Positions 1 to 6,088 of a DNA stretch of 7,736 nt are shown in pieces. The notes below the pieces were generated by a model. That model searched no databases, was not told where the DNA came from, and was given only the letters and a program-made list of their open reading frames with translations. The first letter of the stretch is position 1. Each line of letters opens with the position of its first letter. The DNA comes from an uncultured Acetobacteraceae bacterium. Its GTDB lineage: Bacteria > Pseudomonadota > Alphaproteobacteria > Acetobacterales > Acetobacteraceae. The translations under genes were made by a program, and so were the position numbers. The stretch lies in assembly GCA_937930165.1 (NCBI GenBank), contig CALGVL010000152.1, positions 1 to 7,736 of the forward strand, given 5' to 3'.

Positions 1-23
1 GGCTCCCACGCGGGTTGACGGGC

Positions 24-40
24 GGCGGGCGAGGCCCGCC
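24..40 (+). terminator. GC hairpin upstream of the lyase gene
   Basis: GGCGGGC at 24-30 and GCCCGCC at 34-40 form a perfect 7-bp stem with a GAG loop. No T-run follows, so it is not a classical intrinsic terminator. A TGA at 16-18 closes frame 1 from the left edge, so the hairpin could sit just after the end of an upstream gene whose body is outside the window, but five codons are too few to support calling that gene. It could equally be a structured leader of the lyase gene. Confidence 0.3.
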
Positions 41-115
41 AGCATGCCGGGTGCCGGGGCGGACAGGTGCCGCGCCGCGCCGTGGCCCCCTTTCCCTCTG
101 CCGACAGGTGCACCG

Positions 116-1105
116 ATGAGCGACCCCAATGGCCGAGACATTCCGGACCCGGCCGAGACCGAGTTCTCCGAGGCGCCGCCGGAGCAGGACGTGGTCCTCT
201 GCGAATGCTTCGCCCGCGACGGGTTGCAGCATGAGAGCGCGATCCTGCCCGCTGAGGCCAAGATCGCGATGATCGAGCGCATCGCTGATTGCGGCTTCCG
301 CCGGATCGAGATCACCTCCTTCTCGCATCCGAGGCATGTGCCGCAATTCGCCGATGCGGAGATCGTTCTGAAGGGCGTGCGGCGGCGCCCTGGCGTGCTG
401 TTCAAGGCCACCTGCCCGAACCCGCAGGCCGTGCGCCGTGCGCTGGAGGCAAGGGAGAACGGCTGGGGGCCGGAGGAGATCTCCCTCCTCGTCTCCGCCA
501 GCGAGGGCCACACGCGGAAGAACCTGCGCCGCTCGCGTGAGGAGCAATGGGCCAATGTGGCTGAAATGGCGGCGCTGGCGCGCGATGCCTTCATCATGGT
601 TGGCACCATCTCCGTCGCCTTCGACTGCCCCTTCGACGGACCGACCAGCCCGCAGCGCGTGCTGGAGGATGCGCAGCGCTTTGCCGATCTCGGCGTGACC
701 CGGATCGCGATCGGCGACACCATCGGCAGCGCCACGCCGCCGCGGGTACGCGACCTGATCGGCTGGCTGCACGGCGCCCTGCCCACCGCCACCTTCATCG
801 CGCATTTCCATGACAGTCGCGGCACCGGCATCGCCAATACCCTGGCCGCCATCGAGGCCGGGCTGACCCATGCCGACTGCGCCCTCGGTGGCACCGGCGG
901 ACATCCAGCGGGGATCGCCTATGGCGAGGGCTTCACTGGGAATACCTGCACCGAGGATCTGGTCACGGCGCTGGAGGCGATGGGCTATGCGACCGGGCTG
1001 GATCTCGCCCGGCTGCGGGAGGCGGGCCTGGAGGCGGAGCGGCTGCTCGGCCGCAGGCTGCACAGCCGGACGGTGCGGCTGGGGGAGGGTGCTGCTCCGG
1101 CGTGA
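116..1105 (+). CDS. HMG-CoA lyase family protein (active-site Cys replaced by His)
   Basis: A 329-residue TIM-barrel enzyme of the HMGL-like (DRE-TIM) superfamily. Members cleave or form a C-C bond next to an acyl-CoA thioester using a divalent metal; HMG-CoA lyase makes acetyl-CoA and acetoacetate. Visible landmarks are RDGLQ at 34-38 (catalytic Arg and metal Asp), E65 in IEITSF, GDTIG at 200-204, the metal-binding HFHD at 230-233, and GN at 275-276 followed by TEDL. Where human HMG-CoA lyase has its signature GGCPYA with catalytic Cys266, this protein has GGHPAG (His263) and about four extra residues before the Gly-Asn. Substrate and activity may therefore differ from true HMG-CoA lyase; citramalyl-CoA-like or other 3-hydroxyacyl-CoA substrates are possible. 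The ATG at 116 is preferred because AGGTG lies 5 bases upstream and the family's length fits; the same frame is open to an ATG at 44, but those residues look non-coding. It lies 154 bases before the coupled acyl-CoA genes. Confidence 0.88.
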   Translation: MSDPNGRDIPDPAETEFSEAPPEQDVVLCECFARDGLQHESAILPAEAKIAMIERIADCGFRRIEITSFSHPRHVPQFADAEIVLKGVRRRPGVLFKATCPNPQAVRRALEARENGWGPEEISLLVSASEGHTRKNLRRSREEQWANVAEMAALARDAFIMVGTISVAFDCPFDGPTSPQRVLEDAQRFADLGVTRIAIGDTIGSATPPRVRDLIGWLHGALPTATFIAHFHDSRGTGIANTLAAIEAGLTHADCALGGTGGHPAGIAYGEGFTGNTCTEDLVTALEAMGYATGLDLARLREAGLEAERLLGRRLHSRTVRLGEGAAPA

Positions 1106-1201
1106 TGCCAGCGCGCTTCCGGTGGTGTCGGGTCCGGTCGCAGGGGGATGGCCTGTCCGAAGCACGGGATCCTGAGCATTCGGCGTCGCCCGGCGGTTCG
1201 G

Positions 1202-1229
1202 TTGACATCATCAACGAAGGAGCTAGCCT
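1202..1229 (+). promoter_or_regulatory. Possible sigma70-type promoter for the acyl-CoA operon
   Basis: TTGACA at 1202-1207 matches the consensus -35 exactly. After 16 bases comes TAGCCT at 1224-1229, a weak -10 (T, A and final T conserved). It lies in the only non-coding gap of the block and would start transcription roughly 20-25 bases before the GTG at 1260. GAAGGAG at 1216-1222 in the same stretch is Shine-Dalgarno-like but too far from any start to be used. The -10 is poor, so this is tentative. Confidence 0.3.
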
Positions 1230-1259
1230 CGGCCCGAGACCTTCCATCCGGGGCATGTC

Positions 1260-1523
1260 GTGACAGAATCAGCCATGGGCTCGCACTCGCCCGGGATGCC
1301 CGGCGTGATCCGCAGCGAAATGCGCAGGGCGGTCCGCGTCATCGCGCTCGGTCGGCCGGACAAGCGCAACGCCCTGAACCGAGCACTGCGCGAGGCCGAT
1401 GCGGAGGAAGCGGTCCGCGCCTTGGTCCTGGCTGGCGCCATGGCGGAGGGCGAGGCCCTGCTGCCGCCGGAGGCGGTGCGGGCGCTGAAGGCACCGGTGA
1501 ATGCGACGGGGCGCAGACAATGA
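1260..1523 (+). pseudogene. Remnant of an enoyl-CoA hydratase gene with internal deletions
   Basis: This 87-codon frame opens with GTG at 1260 and stops at the TGA of 1521-1523. Residues about 24-40 carry the enoyl-CoA hydratase N-terminal pattern (VRVIALGRPDKRNALN), and VRALVLAG follows as in the strand before the oxyanion-hole loop. The sequence then jumps, around base 1440, to AEGEALLPPEAVRALK, which resembles the C-terminal helical part of the family. The oxyanion-hole FCAG motif, both catalytic glutamates and most of the fold are missing, and helix A also looks shortened. A full-length member has about 250-270 residues. It is therefore best read as a decayed paralogue of the intact hydratase at 2716-3456. 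Its frame is still open and its stop overlaps the transferase start as ATGA, so it may survive as a translated leader coupling the next gene. Homology is recognised by eye, not by alignment. Confidence 0.6.
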
Positions 1524-2719
1524 GGCCACTGGCTGGGCTGACCATTCTCGACCTCTCGCGGGTGCTGGCCTGTCCCTTTGCCTCCATGGTGCTGGCGGAG
1601 CTCGGTGCCGAGGTCATCAAGGTGGAACAGCCGGGCAGCGGCGACGAGACCCGCAGCTTCGAGCCCTTCGCCGAAGGGCCGGGCGGCGAGCGCGTCTCCG
1701 GCTACTACATGGCCTGCAACCGCTCCAAGCGCAGCATCACCGTGAATTTGCGCGCGCCGGAGGGGGTGGAGATCATCCGCGCACTGGCAGCGCAGGCCGA
1801 TGCGCTGCTGGAGAATTTCCCGACCGGCACGCTGAAGCGCCGCGGGCTGGACTGGCCCTCGCTGCGGCAGGTGAATCCGCGGCTGGTCTATCTCTCCTGC
1901 ACCGGCTTCGGACAGACAGGACCCTATGCGAAGCGCAAGGGCTACGACACGGTCTTCCAGGCAATGGGTGGGCTGCTCTCCCTGACCGGGGAGCGCGGCG
2001 GCGGGCCGGTGAAGCCCGGCCTGCCGGTGGCCGACCTCACCTCCGGCCTGTGGGTGGCGATCGCGCTGCTGGCGGCACTGCGCGGGCGGGATGCGACGGG
2101 GCAGGGCGGGTATGTGGACTTCTCCATGTTCGACGGCCAGGTGGCGCTGCTGACCATCGCCGCAGCGCGCTGGTTCGCGTTGGGGGAGGTGCCGCCGCGG
2201 CTCGGCACGGAGCATCCGGGCCGCGTGCCCACGGCCAGCTTCCGTTGCGCGGATGACCGCTGGCTGCACATCACCGCCAGCGACCAGCATTGGGTGCCGC
2301 TCTGCCGCGCGCTTGGCCTGGATGCGCTGGCGGAGGATCCGGGGCTTGCCGCCAATGCCGGCCGGCTGGCTCGGCGGGAGGAGGTGATGCAGGCGCTCTC
2401 CGCCGCCATGGCGCGCATTACCCGCGCCGAGGCCGTGGCGAAGCTGGACGCGGTGGATGTGCCGAACGGCCCGGTGCTGGCGCTGGACGAGGTGCTCTCC
2501 GACCCGCATGTCACCGCGCGCGGCATGGTGGAGTATTTCACGCATCCGGCATTGGGCGAATTCCCCGCCCTGCCGGTGCCGCTGAAATTCGATGGCTGGG
2601 ACCAGCCGGAAGTCTCCCGCCCGCCGCTGCTGGGCGAGCATACGGAGGAGATCCTGCGGGACCGGCTCGGCTATGACGCGGTGCGCATCGCGGCGCTGCG
2701 GGAGGCGGGGGTGATATGA
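1520..2719 (+). CDS. CaiB/BaiF family (class III) CoA-transferase
   Basis: A cytoplasmic 399-residue enzyme, normal length for the family. It moves CoA from a donor acyl-CoA to a free carboxylic acid through enzyme-bound anhydride and thioester intermediates on an aspartate. It opens with the family's LAGLTILDLSRVLACPF and LAELGAEVIKVEQPGSGD. CNRSKRSITVNL is at about 66-77, LSCTGFGQTGPYA at about 125-136, and GYDTVFQAMGGL at about 141-152. The catalytic aspartate is D172 in PVADLTSG, equivalent to Asp169 of formyl-CoA transferase. YVDFSMFDG is the usual start of the linker region. The ATG at 1520 is chosen because the family N-terminus begins exactly there, although the frame is open back to 1148. 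It overlaps the preceding remnant by ATGA and the following hydratase start by ATGA (2716-2719). Donor and acceptor cannot be predicted from sequence; succinyl-CoA donation or exchange between pathway intermediates are both plausible. Confidence 0.93.
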   Translation: MRPLAGLTILDLSRVLACPFASMVLAELGAEVIKVEQPGSGDETRSFEPFAEGPGGERVSGYYMACNRSKRSITVNLRAPEGVEIIRALAAQADALLENFPTGTLKRRGLDWPSLRQVNPRLVYLSCTGFGQTGPYAKRKGYDTVFQAMGGLLSLTGERGGGPVKPGLPVADLTSGLWVAIALLAALRGRDATGQGGYVDFSMFDGQVALLTIAAARWFALGEVPPRLGTEHPGRVPTASFRCADDRWLHITASDQHWVPLCRALGLDALAEDPGLAANAGRLARREEVMQALSAAMARITRAEAVAKLDAVDVPNGPVLALDEVLSDPHVTARGMVEYFTHPALGEFPALPVPLKFDGWDQPEVSRPPLLGEHTEEILRDRLGYDAVRIAALREAGVI

Positions 2720-3456
2720 ACGACACGGTGCTGTATTCCGCCTCGGCCGAGGGCGTGGCGACGCTCACGCTGAACCGGCCGCAGGCGCGCAATGCTCTGA
2801 ACCTGGCGATGGCCGAGGCGCTGGCCGCCGCTGCCCGCCGCGCCGTGGCGGAGGAGGCGCGGCTGGTGCTGGTCCGCGCCAATGGCCCGGTCTTCTGCGC
2901 CGGGGCGGACCTCAAGGAACGCCAGGGCATGAATGACGACCAGGTGCGCGCGCGCCGGGTGAAGGGCTTCGCCGCCTACCATGCGCTGGAAACCCTGCCG
3001 ATGCCGGCCGTGGCGGTGGTGGAGGGGCCGGCCGTGGGCACCGGCTGCGAGATAGCCGCCGCCTGCGACTTCATCATCGCCACGCCCGCCGCCAGCTTCC
3101 GCACCCCGGAGGCGCTCTGGGGCACGGTGGGCGCGACGCAGCGCCTGCCGCGCGTGCTGGGCAAGCGGCTGGCGAAGGACATGATGTTCACTGGCCGCAC
3201 CCTTTCGGCCGAGGAGGCGCTGGTGCATGGCCTCGTCACCCGCCTGGTCCCGCCGGAGGCACTGGAGACTGTACTGGCCGAGATCGTGGCGACCATCGTG
3301 AAGGCGCCGCCCGCCGCGCTGCGCATGGCCAAGCGCTGCATCGAGGAGGGCCTGGACCGCGACCCGCGCGGCGCGCTGGCGACGGAGCTGATGGCAATCG
3401 AGGAGAACCTCGCCGCGGCGGAATGGCGCAAGGCCATGTCGGGGTTCGGCGCATGA
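2716..3456 (+). CDS. Enoyl-CoA hydratase/isomerase (crotonase) family protein
   Basis: A 246-residue crotonase-fold enzyme, probably adding water across a 2,3-unsaturated acyl-CoA. It has the N-terminal LTLNRPQARNALN, the oxyanion-hole loop FCAGADLKE at 60-68, and GPAVGTGCEIA at 104-114 with catalytic Glu112 (Glu144 of rat hydratase). PEALWG follows with Glu132 (Glu164 of rat). Both acid/base glutamates are retained, which favours hydratase over isomerase-only activity. The loop after Glu132 reads GTVGATQRLPR, about three residues shorter than the usual IPGAGGTQRL, suggesting a distinct subfamily. FTGRTLSAEEALVHGLVTRLV and a C-terminal helical region complete the fold. Start and stop both overlap neighbours by ATGA, so it is translated with the CoA-transferase and the ligase. 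Candidate roles are a 3-methylglutaconyl-CoA-like, crotonobetainyl-CoA-like or generic enoyl-CoA hydratase; sequence alone does not choose. Confidence 0.92.
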   Translation: MNDTVLYSASAEGVATLTLNRPQARNALNLAMAEALAAAARRAVAEEARLVLVRANGPVFCAGADLKERQGMNDDQVRARRVKGFAAYHALETLPMPAVAVVEGPAVGTGCEIAAACDFIIATPAASFRTPEALWGTVGATQRLPRVLGKRLAKDMMFTGRTLSAEEALVHGLVTRLVPPEALETVLAEIVATIVKAPPAALRMAKRCIEEGLDRDPRGALATELMAIEENLAAAEWRKAMSGFGA

Positions 3457-5066
3457 GCGACTGGCCCGGCTGGCGGCTCTCCGATTTCCTCGACCGCAAT
3501 GCGTGGGAGCGTGGGGCCGCCGAGGCGCTGGTCACCGAGGAAACCCGCCTGACCCATGCCGCGCTGCGCGAGGAGGCGCGCGGCGTGGCGCGCTCCCTGC
3601 TGCGCCTCGGCATCCGGCGCGGTGACCATATCGGCCTGCTGACCGGCAATGACGAATTCTGGGTGAAGCTCTTCTACGGCGCGGCGCTGATCGGTGCCGT
3701 GACCGTGCCGGTGAACACCCGCTTCAAGCCACCGGAAATCGCTTTCGCCCTGCGCCAGGCGGATTGCCGCGCAGTTTTCCTGCGCGGGCGCTTCCTGAAG
3801 CTCGACTTCGCCGCCATGCTGGCCGAGGCGGAGCCGGCGGTGCGGACTGGCCTGCCCGGTGCCGCCTTGCCCCTGCTGCGGCAGGCGGTGGTGGTCGGCG
3901 GGAACCGGCCCGAGGCGGCGCTGTCCTGGGAGGAGTTCCGTGCCGTGCAGGCGAGCGAGGCCGAGCTGGACGCCGCCATCGCCGCCGTCACGCCGGATGA
4001 CCCGCTGCTGATCCAGTTCACCAGCGGCACCACTGCCTATCCCAAGGGCGTGCTGCTCTCGCACACCAACATGCTGCGCAACGCCTTCGCCTGCGCGCCA
4101 AGGCTCGGCGTGGCGGCGGAGGACCGCTACCTCAACTGCCGGCCCTTCTTCCATGTGGCGGGCAGCACACTGTCGCTGCTGGTCTGCCTGGCGACCGGCG
4201 CCTGCATGGTTACGCCGCCCACCTTCGAACCCGGCGCAGCGCTGCGGCTGCTGGAGCGCGAGCGCTGCACCGTCACCAGCGGCAATGACAGCATCTTCCA
4301 GATGCTGATGGCCCACCCGGATTTCGATCGCAGGAAGCTGCACCTGACCAAGGGCTGGGCCGCTGCCGGCCCCCTTACCATGCGCCGCATCATGGAGGAG
4401 GTCGGGATCCGGGATCTCTGCTGGGCCTATGGCCTGTCGGAAGCTTCGCCGAATGTCGTGCTCTCGGACCATCGCGAGCCGGTGGAACTCCGCATCAGCG
4501 GCCGGGCGCGCCCGCATGATGGCCTGGAGGTCCGCATCGCCGATCCCGCAACCGGCGCCCCGCTGCCGCCCGACACGCCCGGCGAGATCCAGGTGCGCGG
4601 CTGGAGCGTGACGCGCGGCTACTACAACAATCCGGAGGCCACCGCGCAGGCCTTCACACTGGATGGCTGGCTGCGGACCGGCGACCTCGGCGCGCTGGAT
4701 GCCGAGGGCTATCTGCGCCTGACCGGCCGGCTGAAGGACGTGATCCGCGTCGGCGGCGAGAATGTCGCGCCCGCGGAGGTGGAGGAGATGCTCCTGCACC
4801 ATCCCGCCATCGCCATGGCGCAGGTGGTGGGCGTGCCCGATCCGCGCCTTGGCGAGGTCTGCGCCGCCTTCGTGCAGTTGAAGCCCGGCCGCGCGGCGAC
4901 CGAGGCCGAACTGCTGGATTGGCTGAGGCCGCAGCTTGCGAATTTCCGCCTGCCGCGGCACCTGCGCATCGTCGAGAGCTTCGAGCCGATCGGCATGACC
5001 GCGAGCGGCAAGGTGCAGAAGGTAAAGCTGCGGGAACACGCCCTGACAGTGCTGCGTACCGGCTGA
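3453..5066 (+). CDS. AMP-forming acyl-CoA ligase (ANL superfamily)
   Basis: A 537-residue enzyme that adenylates a carboxylic acid with ATP and then forms its CoA thioester. Core motifs run in order: the phosphate-binding FTSGTTAYPKG at 189-199, PFFHVAGS at about 231-238, YGLSEASPN at about 326-334, GWLRTGDLG at 405-413 with the ribose-binding Asp411, the hinge GRLKDVIRVGGENVAP at about 425-440, and the C-terminal TASGKVQK with catalytic Lys520. All key residues are present and the length is typical, so it should be active. The ATG at 3453 is chosen because it overlaps the hydratase stop as ATGA; an in-frame ATG at 3423 would lie inside the hydratase. Family resemblance is to fatty-acid/crotonobetaine (CaiC-like) ligases, with no clear substrate signature. 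With the CoA-transferase, the operon has two independent ways of making an acyl-CoA. Confidence 0.93.
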   Translation: MSDWPGWRLSDFLDRNAWERGAAEALVTEETRLTHAALREEARGVARSLLRLGIRRGDHIGLLTGNDEFWVKLFYGAALIGAVTVPVNTRFKPPEIAFALRQADCRAVFLRGRFLKLDFAAMLAEAEPAVRTGLPGAALPLLRQAVVVGGNRPEAALSWEEFRAVQASEAELDAAIAAVTPDDPLLIQFTSGTTAYPKGVLLSHTNMLRNAFACAPRLGVAAEDRYLNCRPFFHVAGSTLSLLVCLATGACMVTPPTFEPGAALRLLERERCTVTSGNDSIFQMLMAHPDFDRRKLHLTKGWAAAGPLTMRRIMEEVGIRDLCWAYGLSEASPNVVLSDHREPVELRISGRARPHDGLEVRIADPATGAPLPPDTPGEIQVRGWSVTRGYYNNPEATAQAFTLDGWLRTGDLGALDAEGYLRLTGRLKDVIRVGGENVAPAEVEEMLLHHPAIAMAQVVGVPDPRLGEVCAAFVQLKPGRAATEAELLDWLRPQLANFRLPRHLRIVESFEPIGMTASGKVQKVKLREHALTVLRTG

Positions 5067-5085
5067 GGCTGAGTGGCCTTCAGCC
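5067..5085 (+). terminator. Hairpin after the acyl-CoA ligase gene
   Basis: GGCTGA at 5067-5072 pairs perfectly with TCAGCC at 5080-5085 across a 7-base loop, directly after the ligase TGA at 5064-5066. What follows is C-rich (5086-5096) rather than a T-run. It marks the probable operon end, but as a weak or Rho-assisted terminator. Confidence 0.4.
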
Positions 5086-5222
5086 GCCCGCCCCCATCTC
5101 TCCTGAGGTGATCACCATGATCCGCCTGGCGGGGCGGAGGTGGAGGAGGGATGTGGGCGGAGCGGCATCGGGCTTATCACACGGCGAACCTGCCGCGCCT
5201 GTCTCCTTCCGGCCCTGCGGCC

Positions 5223-5555
5223 TCAGCGTGATGGCGAGTCTCGGCCGGCGGTGCGGCCATGGCGGCAGAGCATTTCGGCGATGCGGTCAACATCGGCCGG
5301 CGATGCCGCCACCTCCAGCATGACGGTGCCGTTCTTGCGGCTCCGCATGGAGACGCGCTCGCGGTCCAGCGGGACCTTACGGACCAGATGTTCGACCGTG
5401 AGCCTGGCGGCCTCCTGATTGCGGAGACTGGCGAGAACCATCGCCATCCCGCCAATCCCGGCGCGCGGCTGCATCGCCCCGGCGGGATCCGCCGTGCCAT
5501 CCGGCGTCCTGTCGTGCTGCCCGTGGCGATATCGCCCCTCGCTGGGGTTGGCCAT
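5223..5555 (-). CDS. Small protein, possible general-stress-protein 17M (YflT)-like domain
   Basis: A 110-residue minus-strand protein. After about 33 polar, probably disordered residues comes a compact pattern: strand (AMVLASL), helix (about residues 46-60, ending HLVRKVP), a strand around RVSMRS, strand (GTVMLEV), helix (PADVDRIAEMLCRHG). This order, including the turn before the second strand (PLDRERV) and the ending DRIAEMLCRHG, recalls the small YflT/GSP17M-type stress domains common in alphaproteobacteria, but I rely on pattern only. No membrane segment or signal peptide is seen. The start at 5555 is decided by AGGAGG five bases upstream. It stands alone, convergent with the acyl-CoA operon, and is preceded by an AT-rich island that probably holds its promoter. 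Stress-related expression is an inference from the domain guess. The alternative is an unrelated hypothetical protein. Confidence 0.65.
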   Translation of the reverse strand: MANPSEGRYRHGQHDRTPDGTADPAGAMQPRAGIGGMAMVLASLRNQEAARLTVEHLVRKVPLDRERVSMRSRKNGTVMLEVAASPADVDRIAEMLCRHGRTAGRDSPSR

Positions 5556-5560
5556 TCATT

Positions 5561-5568
5561 CCTCCTTA
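5561..5568 (-). promoter_or_regulatory. Strong Shine-Dalgarno for the small minus-strand gene
   Basis: On the minus strand the sequence reads TAAGGAGG, then AATGA, then ATG. The AGGAGG core is five bases from the ATG at 5555. A second ATG at 5559 is only one base from the core and opens a different frame, so 5555 is the start. This is the best ribosome binding site in the window. Confidence 0.75.
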
Positions 5569-5670
5569 CAATCCAAGAAACAACAAAAATGGAGATTGGG
5601 GCAAATCTTCAGAAATCAAGGGAGAAAAACACCATAAATCCACAGAGAGGCATCAATAAATTCCCAAAAA
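5569..5670 (-). promoter_or_regulatory. AT-rich island upstream of the small gene
   Basis: By hand count 62 of the 100 bases at 5561-5660 are A or T, against roughly 30 percent in the flanking genes. The stretch includes several A/T runs and ends just upstream of the strong ribosome binding site, so it most likely contains the promoter of the small minus-strand gene. I could not pick a convincing -35/-10 pair, nor an EcfG-type GGAAC/CGTT pair. A 40-codon plus-strand frame starting with ATG at 5589 has no ribosome binding site and is not called. Confidence 0.4.
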
Positions 5671-5921
5671 CTTGCAGTCATCTCGGGGCCTCCTTGCTTC
5701 CTCGCCAATAACCCTACGCGGTGACGGAGCTGCAAGGGTTGCGGCAGTGAAGGTCGTCAGCCGGCGGAAGTTCCCAGGGAAGTGCCCCTTGACCGGATGG
5801 CCCGGGACATCCGCCCGGTCCACGGCCGATGGCGGCCCGCTCTGTTGCGGGATGGATTGAATCCGGATGGAGTGGCCCCACATCCTGTTCATCATGCGGC
5901 AGAGCGCGAAACATCTCCGTC

Positions 5922-5938
5922 GCCCGCGTCATGCGGGC
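5922..5938. repeat. 6-bp stem hairpin
   Basis: GCCCGC at 5922-5927 and GCGGGC at 5933-5938 form a perfect stem with the loop GTCAT. It lies about 150 bases upstream of the Rnk-like gene. No T-run follows on either strand. Short GC palindromes are common in DNA of this composition, so function is uncertain. Confidence 0.3.
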
Positions 5939-5959
5939 ACTCTGCTCGCGGGCGTTTAG

Positions 5960-6007
5960 CCCCGGGCCCGATCGCGCGCCTTCATCCGGCCGGCATCCGG
6001 CCCGGGG
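5960..6007. repeat. 9-bp inverted repeat upstream of the Rnk-like gene
   Basis: CCCCGGGCC at 5960-5968 is the exact reverse complement of GGCCCGGGG at 5999-6007, with 30 bases between. Inside the loop the octamer CATCCGGC occurs twice (5983-5990 and 5994-6001) around a CCGGCCGG palindrome. A transcript would fold into a strong stem in the leader of the gene at 6089. It could be an operator, an attenuating leader structure, or chance in GC-rich DNA. Confidence 0.35.
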
Positions 6008-6076
6008 ACACTCTCCAGACTCGGTTGCACGCAGCGCCGCTCCCGCCGAGGGGCGCCGCGCCTTCGTCATGCCCGT

Positions 6077-6082
6077 AGGGGG
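6077..6082 (+). promoter_or_regulatory. Ribosome binding site deciding a GTG start
   Basis: AGGGGG at 6077-6082 touches the ATG at 6083, too close to serve it, but is six bases from the in-frame GTG at 6089. The GTG is therefore the likelier start of the Rnk-like gene. Confidence 0.5.
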
Positions 6083-6088
6083 ATGCCC

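Larger units (their letters stand above)
5671..6076. other. Gene-free stretch with inverted repeats
   Basis: About 400 bases between the AT-rich island and the Rnk-like gene. Open frames exist on both strands but are rich in Arg, Pro, Gly and Ser, lack ribosome binding sites, and match no family I know. No tRNA, rRNA or CRISPR pattern is seen. The right half holds two inverted repeats, listed separately. The stretch may contain the 5' leader and promoter of the gene starting at 6089, or an unrecognised small RNA. Confidence 0.4.

Noticed and set aside
1148..1519. A 124-residue N-terminal extension in frame with the CoA-transferase.
   Set aside because: The family N-terminus begins at the ATG of 1520. 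The upstream residues are low-complexity Arg/Gly/Ala, and another frame of the same DNA holds the hydratase remnant.
1223..2641. A 472-codon minus-strand open frame opposite the CoA-transferase.
   Set aside because: Compositional shadow of the transferase gene, with no recognisable domain or ribosome binding site.
2976..5039. A 687-codon open frame on the minus strand.
   Set aside because: It lies antisense to the hydratase and ligase, whose motifs are complete. Its translation is rich in His, Arg, Gln and Ala with no family motif, the usual artefact of high-GC coding DNA.
5589..5711. A 40-codon plus-strand frame inside the AT-rich island.
   Set aside because: It has no Shine-Dalgarno, overlaps the likely minus-strand promoter, and has no recognisable feature.
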